In this document: positions 23,312-34,970 of the stretch, piece after piece
How the letters are laid out: each line of letters begins with the position of its first letter
How positions within the stretch are numbered: position 1 is the stretch's first letter
Origin: Blastocatellia bacterium UBA7656
GTDB taxonomy: Bacteria > Acidobacteriota > Blastocatellia > UBA7656
Length of the DNA stretch: 61,249 nt
Direction of reading: 5' to 3'
NCBI GenBank assembly: GCA_002483445.1
Contig: DLHY01000051.1
Location: 80,267-141,515, forward strand
The notes under the pieces: model-generated
The model's database searches: none
What the model was told of the DNA's origin: nothing
What the model saw: the letters and a program-made list of their open reading frames with translations, nothing else
Program-made: the position numbers and the translations under genes

Positions 23312-23974
23312 TCAGATCAGTCCCGCATGTTCGGCTCGACGTATGGCTTCGAGTCGGGTGTGCGCGCCGAGTTTTCGCAGTACGTGTTGAATGTGATTGT
23401 TTACGGTCACGCGGCTTATGTGGAGTTGAGAAGCGATGCTGACGGTCGTCGCTCCCTTTGCAAGCAGGCACATTATCTCGATCTCTCTTTCCGATAGTTC
23501 GATGGCGCGAGCCGAGGCGCGATTGACTGACTTGATCGTGGTGAGTTGCTCTTCAGGAATGCGCGCTTCTTTGACCAGAAAATCGCGCATGGCAATCTCA
23601 AGTTTCTTGCGAACGTCAATGGGGCGGGCGATGTGAATGGAAAAAGGCGCGGTCAAAGAGTTCTCTTCGGCAATCAGCACTGACACGTTGCACCACTGCT
23701 GGCCCTGAGTGGTTTGAATCTGCAAATCGAAATTGCCCACCGGATGATGTTTCTCGGTGGCCTGACGGATTGCGCATTCGGGCGAGCAGACCGGGCCGCA
23801 TTCGTCCATCCCCTGAATTGTGTTGCTGCACGACTGGCCGATGGTTTCTTCGGCCCTCAATCCGAACAATGTTTCAGCCGCGCGATTCCACGCCACTATC
23901 AGGCCCGACCCATCGACTGCGAACGCCGCGTCGGCAGTGCTTTCGACCAGTTCTCTGATCTCGTGCAGTCGCAT
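23312..23974 (-). CDS. PAS-LuxR transcriptional regulator
   Basis: 220 residues. Residues ~1-125 are a PAS domain (AAFAVDGSGLIVAWNRAAE) that contains a Cys group, DECGPVCSPECAI, which could bind metal or respond to redox. Residues ~155-220 are a LuxR/GerE helix-turn-helix (LSEREIEIMCLLAKG, HISRVTVNNHIQHVLRKLG). It is divergent from the radical SAM gene and shares with it the conserved 56-bp element at 23987-24042, which makes those genes candidate targets. Confidence 0.88.
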   Translation of the reverse strand: MRLHEIRELVESTADAAFAVDGSGLIVAWNRAAETLFGLRAEETIGQSCSNTIQGMDECGPVCSPECAIRQATEKHHPVGNFDLQIQTTQGQQWCNVSVLIAEENSLTAPFSIHIARPIDVRKKLEIAMRDFLVKEARIPEEQLTTIKSVNRASARAIELSEREIEIMCLLAKGATTVSIASQLHISRVTVNNHIQHVLRKLGAHTRLEAIRRAEHAGLI

Positions 23975-23986
23975 CTTTGCACCCTC

Positions 23987-24042
23987 ATCATAAAAATGAT
24001 TCGTTCAGATTATTGTCTAACTCGTCCGGCAAAGCAATCATA
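23987..24042. promoter_or_regulatory. Conserved 56-bp upstream element, copy A
   Basis: Ungapped match at 38 of 56 positions with 27215-27270. Three blocks are strictly kept at the same spacing: ATCATAAAAATGAT (ATCAT-4-ATGAT, a palindrome), GATTATTGT, and ATCATA. Lies between the PAS-LuxR and radical SAM genes. Likely operator or promoter; the cognate protein is unknown. Confidence 0.6.
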
Positions 24043-24153
24043 AAGGGGGTCGGCAAACTAATCTCGTTTTGCGCAGACTATCTCTCATGCGCATTCTTTT
24101 TACGGCGTCTCGCGCGTCGCCGCAACGAACCTCGACAACGTTTTACTTCGATT

Positions 24154-25611
24154 ATGCCAATAATTCGATTAAGCAGTTACAGCATACTTTCAGACCCGCT
24201 CCCCGGCGGCGGCTATGCGCTGATGAACGGCTTGACGGGAGCAATCGATCTGGTCTCGGATGAGATCGCTTGCGCGATTTCGGATTTCGACCGCGCGCCG
24301 ACTTTCCCGCCTGAAGCCGTCAGCCTTTTTCTCAACCGCGGGCATTTCACCTTTCTGACTCAGGAAGAAGAAATCGAGCGCGTATCGACTCTAGCCGCGC
24401 TGCTGCACGAGGAGCAGAAGAGTCGCCCCGTGTTTATGATAGTGCCGAGCTTCGATTGCAATTACCGCTGCGTCTACTGCTTCGAGCGCCCGCTGCAAAA
24501 GGGTCTGGTCAAACTTCAAAGCGAAGTGAGCTATCACAATCAAAACGTCGTGATGACTTCCTCTAACGTCGAAGCGGTCTATCGAAGCATAAGGGAGATC
24601 AAAAAACTCGCGGGCGATGATCGTGAGACCGGGCAGATACTTCTCTACGGAGGCGAGCCGCTCAACGCCGACAATAAGGAAATCGTTTTCGAAATCGTCA
24701 GACGCGGCGCGCGGGAAGGATTCGAATTCGCCGCCGTCTCCAACGGACACGACTGGGATCATTTCCTGCCGCTGTTCGGCGAAGGGGGACTCCGACAGGC
24801 GCAGGTATCGATTGACGGCCCCCGCGCGGTGCACGACCGTCGCCGCATTCATCGCGAGGGAGAATCCTCATTTGAAAAGATAATCGCCAATCTTCACGCG
24901 GTTCTCCTAAGAGGCGGCGTCACCGTTCAGATCAGATTCCATGCCGATCCTTCGACTATCGATCTTTTCGACGAACTGCTCGACATCATCGACCACGAAG
25001 GATGGCTCGATAATCGTTCGGTCGTCGTCTATGCGAATACCGTTTATGCGAAAGATAAAGCGGGTCGCGTCTCGGCTCGCATCGAAAACGGCGACCTGAT
25101 GGCGCGTATGAAAAGCTCGGCATCGAGATACAAGAATGTTTTTGTATGCGCCCCGGCGCTCAACGCGCGTATGCAGATATTGCCTTCGCTCACCGATTGC
25201 GCGCCCTACAGATTGAAATCGACTTACTGCGCGGCCAACTACGGCAATTATATTTTCGCGCCCGATGGATTCATGTACGCCTGCTGGGAAGCGGTCGGAG
25301 AATGCGGCAATCGCATCGGAAGTTACCTCGGCGAAGACGGCCCTCTGTTCGATGAACGTGTGATCGATAGATGGTTCAATCGTCACGCCGGGTTGATAGG
25401 AGAATGTCTCAAGTGTCCGCACGCGCTCGTCTGCGGCGGAGGCTGCGCGCAATACGCCGAGTACAACGACGGGACTCTTTACAAGCCGTTTTGCGACGAC
25501 TTCGACCGCATATTTCGCCGCGCTTTGGCCGACAATGTCGAAGAGTTCCTCCGCGCTCAGGAATCAGGTCGTCACGAGTCAGTCGAGCGCGCGGAGCTTT
25601 GTTACAAGTGA
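24154..25611 (+). CDS. Radical SAM/SPASM-domain protein
   Basis: 485 residues from the ATG at 24154; the frame is open further upstream, but that part does not look coding. The radical SAM cluster motif is CNYRCVYC (CxxxCxxC), followed by LLYGGEPLN (SAM-binding GGE) and QVSIDGP. The C-terminal SPASM region has Cys in YCAANYGNYIFAPDG, MYACWEAVG and CLKCPHALVCGGGC, so auxiliary Fe-S clusters are expected. Such enzymes modify peptides or proteins, or mature enzymes. A small Tat-exported protein and an uncharacterised helical protein follow, which suggests a peptide- or protein-maturation cluster. Confidence 0.9.
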   Translation: MPIIRLSSYSILSDPLPGGGYALMNGLTGAIDLVSDEIACAISDFDRAPTFPPEAVSLFLNRGHFTFLTQEEEIERVSTLAALLHEEQKSRPVFMIVPSFDCNYRCVYCFERPLQKGLVKLQSEVSYHNQNVVMTSSNVEAVYRSIREIKKLAGDDRETGQILLYGGEPLNADNKEIVFEIVRRGAREGFEFAAVSNGHDWDHFLPLFGEGGLRQAQVSIDGPRAVHDRRRIHREGESSFEKIIANLHAVLLRGGVTVQIRFHADPSTIDLFDELLDIIDHEGWLDNRSVVVYANTVYAKDKAGRVSARIENGDLMARMKSSASRYKNVFVCAPALNARMQILPSLTDCAPYRLKSTYCAANYGNYIFAPDGFMYACWEAVGECGNRIGSYLGEDGPLFDERVIDRWFNRHAGLIGECLKCPHALVCGGGCAQYAEYNDGTLYKPFCDDFDRIFRRALADNVEEFLRAQESGRHESVERAELCYK

Positions 25612-25764
25612 AACGGATGTCTCGAAAGGGACGCACGAAATTCAGGGAGTCGTTGATGTCATCAGTGACGACGCCCTGACAGGATGAAAAACAATCGAGG
25701 GTTCGGACTCTCAAGGCTCTCCGGACTCTCAAGACTCTATAGGCTTTGCTAAGGAGGCAATTCG

Positions 25765-26196
25765 ATGGAACCTGAAAACGACAACTTTATAGATGAGACG
25801 GCAGAGAAAACGAGCCGTCGCGCAATCATCAAAACAGCAGCAGTGACGACAGTGGGGCTGCTGGCCGGATGGCGACTTGTGAGTGAGGCCGAAGCGCAGA
25901 AGATCAAATTCGATGCGCGCACCTCATCTCCCGAAAAACTCGAAGGCGTCCGCAACGCCATAAAGCAAGGAGTCCTTCCGCTCAACAACGCTGCCGTATT
26001 GCCTGACGGCAGGCTGGCCACTCGCGCCGACATCCTGAAGCAACTCAATCTGAATCCAGGCACTGCTCCTGAGGCGTGGCTCAATATCATCGGCTGTGGG
26101 TCCAATGCCTCGGCCCTGAACTTCCGCGACGCCGAGCAACTGGTCAACAAGGGAATTCTGGATAAACAGTTCCTCACCCATATCAGAAGGCAGTGA
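25765..26196 (+). CDS. Small Tat-exported protein, possible substrate of the radical SAM enzyme
   Basis: 143 residues, strong RBS AAGGAGG eight bases before the ATG. N-terminus carries a twin-arginine signal (SRRAIIKTAAVTTVGLLAGW, cut after AEA near residue 45). The mature part of ~95 residues is rich in Asn and Ala, with one Cys in IIGCGSNAS and a helix-forming tail. No family recognised. Its place between the SPASM enzyme and the DUF6895-like gene suggests it is the modified or transported component. It could equally be a small periplasmic subunit. Confidence 0.7.
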   Translation: MEPENDNFIDETAEKTSRRAIIKTAAVTTVGLLAGWRLVSEAEAQKIKFDARTSSPEKLEGVRNAIKQGVLPLNNAAVLPDGRLATRADILKQLNLNPGTAPEAWLNIIGCGSNASALNFRDAEQLVNKGILDKQFLTHIRRQ

Positions 26197-26202
26197 AGAG
26201 CG

Positions 26203-26273
26203 CGGAGAGCATCGCCGGTATATCGCAGCAAAGAGATTGAAGGTCACAGGCTGCGCATCCGTGATGCTCTCCG
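26203..26273. repeat. Long-loop inverted repeat
   Basis: CGGAGAGCAT (26203-26212) and ATGCTCTCCG (26264-26273) are perfect complements with a 51-base loop, between the Tat protein and the helical protein gene. May attenuate or stabilise the transcript; no T-run. Confidence 0.5.
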
Positions 26274-26297
26274 TTTGCTTCACCCCGATTGCCAGGT

Positions 26298-27221
26298 GTG
26301 GCTTTGAACATTGCGACTCTCGACGTGAAATCACCTCGCGAGGTGATCGCCTCGCGTGCGCTCTCATGGCTTGAAAGGAATCTTACGCGCTTCGACCCAT
26401 TCGTCGCGGGAGGGGAAGCGGACGAGTTTCATCAAACGGCGCTTGCTGAACTGGCGCTGGTGTGTGAAGTGTTGAGCCGCAACAGGGCGCTCGCCTCAAG
26501 CGGGCGTCTTGTTGCCTTTTTTGATTTGATCGAAAAGGTTTTCAATCAACCCGCTTTTTACCTGAATATCTATCGCATCAAACAATCCTTCATCGCTCAC
26601 CTGATGATTCACAATACGCTCAGGCGGCAGACAAGAGCTTCGCCTTTCATGGATGAAGAGATTCAACGCCTCATCGACACAGGATATGCGATGAAAGAGA
26701 GAACGGCGTTTCGGTGGCTTGAGCTTCGTTATGCTCTCAATGCCGGAAGTTTTCGTCACGATCTTCCCTCAGAGACCGAACTGTTCCGCCTCACTGCGCT
26801 GGGGCAGCGCGTGAGCGCGGATTCGTTGATCGAGCCTGATGCCTACAACATCACTCACACGATTTTTTACCTGACCGATTTCGGTATCCATAATTCACTT
26901 CTAATCGCAAAGCAAGAGCGAATAATTGCGATGCTCGAAGAGTTGATAGCCAGAGCAATAGAGGCGCGCAACCCTGACCTTGTGGCTGAGTTGATACTGT
27001 CGAGCTATTGCCTGCGAACAGGAGAAAGCGAATCTATAAGGCGAGGCTGGCTTCATCTCGATTCGGTTCAGGATCGGGATGGAATGATTCGAGGCGCGGA
27101 ATTTATCTTGCCTGAAGCGATATCACAGCGGGATGAATTTGAATTCATGAGGTTTTATCACCCTACATTGATGACGGCTCTTGCGGGACTGCTTCCTCAC
27201 GACTTTACACCTCAATCATAA
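26298..27221 (+). CDS. DUF6895-like helical protein
   Basis: About 307 residues from the GTG at 26298 (TTG at 26289 and 26304 are alternatives; no strong RBS). All-helical, with SRALSWLERNLTRFDPF, TALAELALVCEVL and LTDFGIHNSLL. This resembles the DUF6895 family of actinobacterial peptide clusters, which I recognise only by pattern. It keeps regularly spaced His and Tyr (THTIFYLTDFG) seen in terpene-cyclase-like alpha folds, without a DDxxD motif. Third gene of the radical SAM cluster. The conserved 56-bp element starts within its last codons. Confidence 0.6.
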   Translation: MALNIATLDVKSPREVIASRALSWLERNLTRFDPFVAGGEADEFHQTALAELALVCEVLSRNRALASSGRLVAFFDLIEKVFNQPAFYLNIYRIKQSFIAHLMIHNTLRRQTRASPFMDEEIQRLIDTGYAMKERTAFRWLELRYALNAGSFRHDLPSETELFRLTALGQRVSADSLIEPDAYNITHTIFYLTDFGIHNSLLIAKQERIIAMLEELIARAIEARNPDLVAELILSSYCLRTGESESIRRGWLHLDSVQDRDGMIRGAEFILPEAISQRDEFEFMRFYHPTLMTALAGLLPHDFTPQS

Positions 27222-27270
27222 AAATGATTGACCTCGATTATTGTTCAAAAACTCACCAGAAGCGATCATA
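27215..27270. promoter_or_regulatory. Conserved 56-bp upstream element, copy B
   Basis: Same three blocks and spacing as 23987-24042. It overlaps the stop codon of the preceding gene and lies 66 bases upstream of the Rrf2 gene, so it probably controls the Rrf2-cytochrome-nar unit. The Rrf2 protein itself is a candidate ligand. Confidence 0.6.
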
Positions 27271-27335
27271 GCGGACAAAGAGGTACGCAGGTAGTTGAAT
27301 GGATTGAAGTGATCTTTTCAGGCTGATGAGGACGG

Positions 27336-27737
27336 ATGATTTTCTCGAAGACTACAGCTTATGGGGTTCGCGCGCTGGCTTATCTGGCCGCGCACTCGAC
27401 TGCCGGGCTATGTGGTCTTCAGGAGATTGCCGATCATGAACATATCCCCCCGGTCTACCTGCGAAAGGTGTTGGGCCTCCTTCGCCGACATCGCCTCCTT
27501 CGCTCTGTGAAAGGCATTCACGGCGGTTATGAACTCGCTCGACCGCCCGAAACTATAACGCTTTGGGAAGTGTTCCGCGTGCTCGAACCTGATCCTTATC
27601 TCGACGCGTGCATACTCGGACACGGGCAGTGCGAACAGGAAGGATCATGCGCTTTGCACGAGGACTGGCAGCGGATTCGCCAAGACCTTGTTCGATTGCT
27701 TCAGGACAAGACCATTGCCGAAATCGCCGCGAATTGA
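27336..27737 (+). CDS. Rrf2-family transcriptional regulator
   Basis: 133 residues. Winged helix (FSKTTAYGVRALAYLAAHS; YLRKVLGLLRRHRLLRSVKG; GGYELARPPETITLWEVF), then three Cys in ACILGHGQCEQEGSCAL, the spacing used by NsrR/IscR-type members to bind an Fe-S cluster. It would sense nitric oxide, oxygen or cluster status. Placed directly before the diheme cytochrome and narGHJI, it is the likely regulator of nitrate respiration here. Confidence 0.9.
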   Translation: MIFSKTTAYGVRALAYLAAHSTAGLCGLQEIADHEHIPPVYLRKVLGLLRRHRLLRSVKGIHGGYELARPPETITLWEVFRVLEPDPYLDACILGHGQCEQEGSCALHEDWQRIRQDLVRLLQDKTIAEIAAN

Positions 27738-27787
27738 AAGTTCTGAAATCTGAATTCGGGGCAATCTTATGTCGAAGGTCATACTCA

Positions 27788-27898
27788 ATACCTGGGATCG
27801 CGCGCTTCCAGCGTGCAAGGCTCCAAATGCGGAGTCTATAGAAAACCCATGCGCTCAACTCCTGAAGCAAGCAGGCAGGATGCCTGCGCTCCCAGGGC
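27788..27898. repeat. Dispersed inverted repeat inserted at the 5' end of the cytochrome c gene
   Basis: The left part CGCGCTTCCAGCGTGCAAG and right part GGATGCCTGCGCTCCCAGG are the two arms of a dispersed repeat also seen, in the other orientation, inside the MITE at 13006-13158. The open frame passes straight through it into the cytochrome. Confidence 0.65.
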
Positions 27899-28692
27899 GT
27901 GCGCTCCTCATAATGATTGCTGCAATGCTATTTGCAAGCGCGGCCAGCGCGCAACAGCCGGGCGCGCAACTATTCGAGAAGAGTTGCTACAGTTGCCATA
28001 ACATCGGCAGCGGCGACAAGAAAGGCCCTGACCTCAAAGGCGTTCTCACTCGTCAGCCGAAAGACTGGCTCCGTGAATTCATCCTTACGCCTAATGCTGT
28101 CTATCGCAGGGGCGATGCTTACGCTCAACAGCTTTTCAAGAAGTGGTCGCCTGAAGTGATGCCCGATCAGGCGCTCTCGCCGGATCAGATAGATCAGATT
28201 CTCGCGCTCATTGATGACCTGTCAAAGAAGAACGAGGCCTTCGTTCCCGCAGGCGCGAAGCTCTCGCGCGCCATAGTCCCGACAGATATCGATGCGGGCC
28301 GCGATATCTTCACGGGCCGCCGCGGGCTTTCGACAGGCGGCGCGTCGTGCAACTCGTGCCATTCTGTTTTGGGAATCGGTCGATTGGGCGGCGGAACGCT
28401 TGGGCCTGATCTCACAGCGATCAATACCAAATACAAAGACCCTGAATTGATCGCCATCCTTCAGAATCCGGCATTCCCTGTGATGAAGAGCGTCTTCGCT
28501 GCGCGCCCGCTCAATGATGAAGAGATAGTTCAACTATTCGCTTATCTGCAAAACGCAAAGGCGGCCTTCCCTGCGGCGCAGGCCACACCGGGCGCAATCA
28601 TCATCGAGCCGTGGTTCATCGCAGTCGGATTCGCCGTCACAGTGGTCGCGCTCGTCGCGATGAGTTTCATCTGGAGAAAGAGGCTCAGGTGA
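27880..28692 (+). CDS. Membrane-anchored diheme cytochrome c (NarC-like position)
   Basis: 270 residues from the ATG at 27880, chosen because it gives a proper signal peptide (MPALPGRALLIMIAAMLF, cut after ASA). That ATG lies inside a dispersed repeat; an in-frame ATG at 27769 would add a 37-residue tail made of repeat. Heme-binding sites are CYSCH and CNSCH, and the C-terminus is a membrane anchor (WFIAVGFAVTVVALVAMSFI). In Thermus a diheme cytochrome (NarC) precedes narG, so this may carry electrons for the nitrate reductase or link it to the alternative complex III. Confidence 0.87.
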   Translation: MPALPGRALLIMIAAMLFASAASAQQPGAQLFEKSCYSCHNIGSGDKKGPDLKGVLTRQPKDWLREFILTPNAVYRRGDAYAQQLFKKWSPEVMPDQALSPDQIDQILALIDDLSKKNEAFVPAGAKLSRAIVPTDIDAGRDIFTGRRGLSTGGASCNSCHSVLGIGRLGGGTLGPDLTAINTKYKDPELIAILQNPAFPVMKSVFAARPLNDEEIVQLFAYLQNAKAAFPAAQATPGAIIIEPWFIAVGFAVTVVALVAMSFIWRKRLR

Positions 28693-28850
28693 GCAGTGGT
28701 CAGTGAATCGAGTGCGGAATGCGGAGTGCGGAGTGCGGAATATGGAATTGATCGACTCCGCATTCCGAATTCCACAGTCGAAGGGTGGTCAGTGGTCGGT
28801 GGTTTTATTCTGACTTCTGACTTCTGACTCCTGACTTCTGTTTTAGAGGA
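28690..28850. repeat. Repeat block upstream of narG
   Basis: Tandem-like units: GTGCGGAATGCGGAGTGCGG, GGTGGTCAGTGGTCGGTGG, TTCTGACTTCTGACTCCTG. A hairpin can form between GTGCGGAAT-type and ATTCCGAATTC-type segments. It ends in the narG RBS (AGAGGAGG). Confidence 0.65.
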
Positions 28851-28860
28851 GGACACGTCA

Positions 28861-32484
<3,624 letters not shown>

Positions 32485-32501
32485 AGAGGTCTGGAGTCGA
32501 G

Positions 32502-32550
32502 AGTCTGGAGTCTGGAGTCAAGTCGGACTCTCGACTCCAGACTCCAGACT
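32502..32550. repeat. 18-bp perfect hairpin between narG and narH
   Basis: AGTCTGGAGTCTGGAGTC (32502-32519) pairs perfectly with GACTCCAGACTCCAGACT (32533-32550), loop 13 nt. It stands directly before the narH RBS and belongs to the dispersed TGGAGTC family. In the transcript it could protect or separate the narG and narH parts. Confidence 0.8.
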
Positions 32551-32562
32551 GAGGAGAAAGCC

Positions 32563-34056
32563 ATGGACGTTCGCCTGCAAATATCGATGGTGTTTCATCT
32601 GGACAAATGCATAGGCTGTCATACCTGCTCGATTGCCTGCAAAAACGTCTGGACTGATCGCAAGGGCGCGGAATACATGTGGTGGAACAATGTCGAAACC
32701 AAACCCGGAACGGGCTACCCTACGGCGTGGGAAGATCAGAACAAGTACATGGGCGGCTGGGAGCAGAAAAACGGGCGGCCCGATTTGAAGATCGGCGGTC
32801 GCGTGCTGCGCGTGCTAAACGTTTTTCACAATCCGTACATGCCCCGGATAGATGATTACTACGAGCCGTGGACTTACAAATACGAAGACCTGTTCAACGC
32901 TCCGGAAGGCGCTGATCAGCCGACGGCGCGACCCGTCTCGATGATAACGGGCAAGCATATCGACATCAAAGCCGGCCCTAACTGGGATGACGATCTTGGC
33001 GGCTCGCCTGTGTATGCGGCGAATGATCCGAATCTCGAATCGCTCACCGCACAGCAGCGCGAAGAATTGTTCGACATCGAGCGACTGGTCTTCTTTTATC
33101 TGCCGAGAATCTGCAATCACTGTTTGAATGCCGCCTGCGTCGCGGCGTGTCCTTCGGGCGCGATCTATAAGCGCGGCGAAGACGGAATAGTGCTTATCAA
33201 TCAGGAGAAGTGTCGCGGGTGGCGCATGTGCGTGACCGCCTGCCCGTACAAAAAAACTTTTTACAACTGGTCGACGGGTAAATCCGAAAAGTGCATCCTC
33301 TGCTTCCCTCGACTCGAAACCGGTCAGGCTCCGGCGTGCTTTCATTCGTGTGTCGGAAGAATTCGCTATCTTGGCGCATTGCTCTACGACGCCGATCAGA
33401 TGCTCGATGCTCTGAATGTTTCCAACGACAAGCTGGTTGAAGCGCAGCGCGAGATGATCCTCGATCCCTTCGACGAGAAAGTTCAGGAGGGCGCGCTCAG
33501 AAACGGGATTGACGAGAAAGCCATCGAAGCCGCGCAGCGTTCGCCCGTTTACAGATATGTGAAAGAGTGGAATCTCGCTCTGCCGCTTCACACGGAATTT
33601 CGCACTTTGCCGATGTTGTTTTATGTGCCGCCGCTGCTGCCCGTGATGGCCAAGAGCGAAGAAGGGCTTTACGACTCGTCGGGCAAAGAATTGTTCGCGC
33701 CCATAGATAAAGCGCGATTGCCTATGGAGTACATGGCCAAGTTGTTTGCAGCCGGTAATGTCGAAATGGTTCGCTACGCGCTCCGTAAGCAGTACGCCAT
33801 CCGTCTGTTCAAGCGAATGGAGACGGTAGGCGACATCGATCAGGCGACCGTCAGGCGCGCTTTGGAACAGGTGGGAGCAAGCGAGCAGGAAGCCGAAGCG
33901 ATTTATAGATTGACATCGCTCCCGACCATGGACGAGCGATACGTCATCCCGCCATCGCACCGTGAAGAAGCGATGCAGATGCTCAACGACGATATGTGGT
34001 CTGAAAAAGGCGAGGCGGGATTCGGATTCCGCGACGCGCCGGTAAGAGGAGCTTGA
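32563..34056 (+). CDS. narH: Respiratory nitrate reductase beta subunit
   Basis: 497 residues. Electron relay between NarI and NarG with four Fe-S clusters: ligands in CIGCHTCSIACK, CNHCLNAACVAACP, CRGWRMCVTACP (Trp in place of one Cys marks the 3Fe-4S site) and CILCFPRLETGQAPACFHSC. RBS GAGGAG seven bases before the ATG. Normal length and full ligand set, so functional by sequence. Confidence 0.97.
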   Translation: MDVRLQISMVFHLDKCIGCHTCSIACKNVWTDRKGAEYMWWNNVETKPGTGYPTAWEDQNKYMGGWEQKNGRPDLKIGGRVLRVLNVFHNPYMPRIDDYYEPWTYKYEDLFNAPEGADQPTARPVSMITGKHIDIKAGPNWDDDLGGSPVYAANDPNLESLTAQQREELFDIERLVFFYLPRICNHCLNAACVAACPSGAIYKRGEDGIVLINQEKCRGWRMCVTACPYKKTFYNWSTGKSEKCILCFPRLETGQAPACFHSCVGRIRYLGALLYDADQMLDALNVSNDKLVEAQREMILDPFDEKVQEGALRNGIDEKAIEAAQRSPVYRYVKEWNLALPLHTEFRTLPMLFYVPPLLPVMAKSEEGLYDSSGKELFAPIDKARLPMEYMAKLFAAGNVEMVRYALRKQYAIRLFKRMETVGDIDQATVRRALEQVGASEQEAEAIYRLTSLPTMDERYVIPPSHREEAMQMLNDDMWSEKGEAGFGFRDAPVRGA

Positions 34057-34352
34057 GTGGCGCAATCTGTTGCGCGCGCAAACTCAAGGGTCTTTGAGAA
34101 TTTAATAGAACCACGATCAAGTTGGGAATCTCTGGAGTAGATTCATTCGCTCTGTTTCGTGAGGCTGCCTAACCGCAGAGACACAGAGGCGCAGAGTTTA
34201 CGCAGAGAAGAATTCCTCTCTGCGAGGTCTCTGCGTCTCTGTGCCTCTGCGGTTTTTACCCGTTCAGAAGTCGACCATTTAGAGAATGATCGTGGTCTCA
34301 TTATTTTTTCAAAGACCATACAGTTTGCGCCACACCGGAGGAAGGTAACATA
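34057..34352. other. Gap between narH and narJ with hairpin repeat
   Basis: Contains the inverted repeat at 34172-34253 and the narJ RBS (GGAGG at 34338). No gene seen. The gap is unusually long for nar genes, which normally follow each other closely. Confidence 0.6.
34172..34253. repeat. CGCAGAG-family inverted repeat
   Basis: 25-base arms (34172-34196 and 34229-34253) pair at 23 positions and consist of ACCGCAGAG and CACAGAG units. Same family as 6186-6272 and 41862-41933. Confidence 0.8.
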
Positions 34353-34970
34353 ATGACAGTAATCAATCCGCAAATTTATGAATCGTTCGCCGATCTGCTC
34401 GAATACCCGGAAGCGAAATGGGGCTATCAGCTTGAATCGTGTCGTCGACTGATCGTGATGGAAAACTCCGACATCGCGATTGACCTCCTTCGCTTCTACA
34501 AAAACATCGCGCCGCTGACGCTCTCCAATCTTCAGGAACTTTACACGCAGACCTTCGATCTCAATCCGACGTGTACGCTCGAAGTGGGCTATCACCTCTT
34601 CGGCGAAAACTACAAACGCGGCGAGTTGCTCGCAAATCTCAGAGAGACCGAATCTCCATACTCGATAGGCCAGCAACATCAGTTGCCTGATTATCTGCCC
34701 GTGTTGCTGCGACTCACAGTCAGGTTGACGGACGACGATCTCCGTAGCTCGCTCATTTCTGAATGTCTTCTTCCCGCGCTCGCAAAGATGAATGATGAAC
34801 TGAGCAAGGGCGAGAATCCTTACTGCGATCTTTTGAAGTCCGTTCGCGGCGCTCTGAAGTTTGAAGCGCCTGAGATTCAATCGCCCGCTCTGCCTGCGGG
34901 TTGGGAGCGCGCCGAGAGCGTGCCGGAGCTTTATCGAATTTCATCTCGGAGAGGCAATCGCTATGCTTGA
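34353..34970 (+). CDS. narJ: Nitrate reductase assembly chaperone
   Basis: 205 residues, TorD/NarJ helical fold. FADLLEYPEAKWGYQLES, LQELYTQTFDL, GYHLFGENYKRGELLANL and PDYLPVLLRL are typical. It binds the NarG N-terminus and helps insert the Mo cofactor; it is not part of the final enzyme. Its end overlaps the narI start by eight bases. Confidence 0.94.
   Translation: MTVINPQIYESFADLLEYPEAKWGYQLESCRRLIVMENSDIAIDLLRFYKNIAPLTLSNLQELYTQTFDLNPTCTLEVGYHLFGENYKRGELLANLRETESPYSIGQQHQLPDYLPVLLRLTVRLTDDDLRSSLISECLLPALAKMNDELSKGENPYCDLLKSVRGALKFEAPEIQSPALPAGWERAESVPELYRISSRRGNRYA

Noticed and set aside
27769..27879. ATG 27769 as the true start of the cytochrome c
   Set aside because: It would place 37 residues of translated repeat before the signal peptide; the ATG at 27880 gives a normal one. 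Not excluded experimentally.
32815..34065. A 416-codon minus-strand frame opposite narH
   Set aside because: The plus strand carries all NarH cluster motifs; the opposite frame has no motif.
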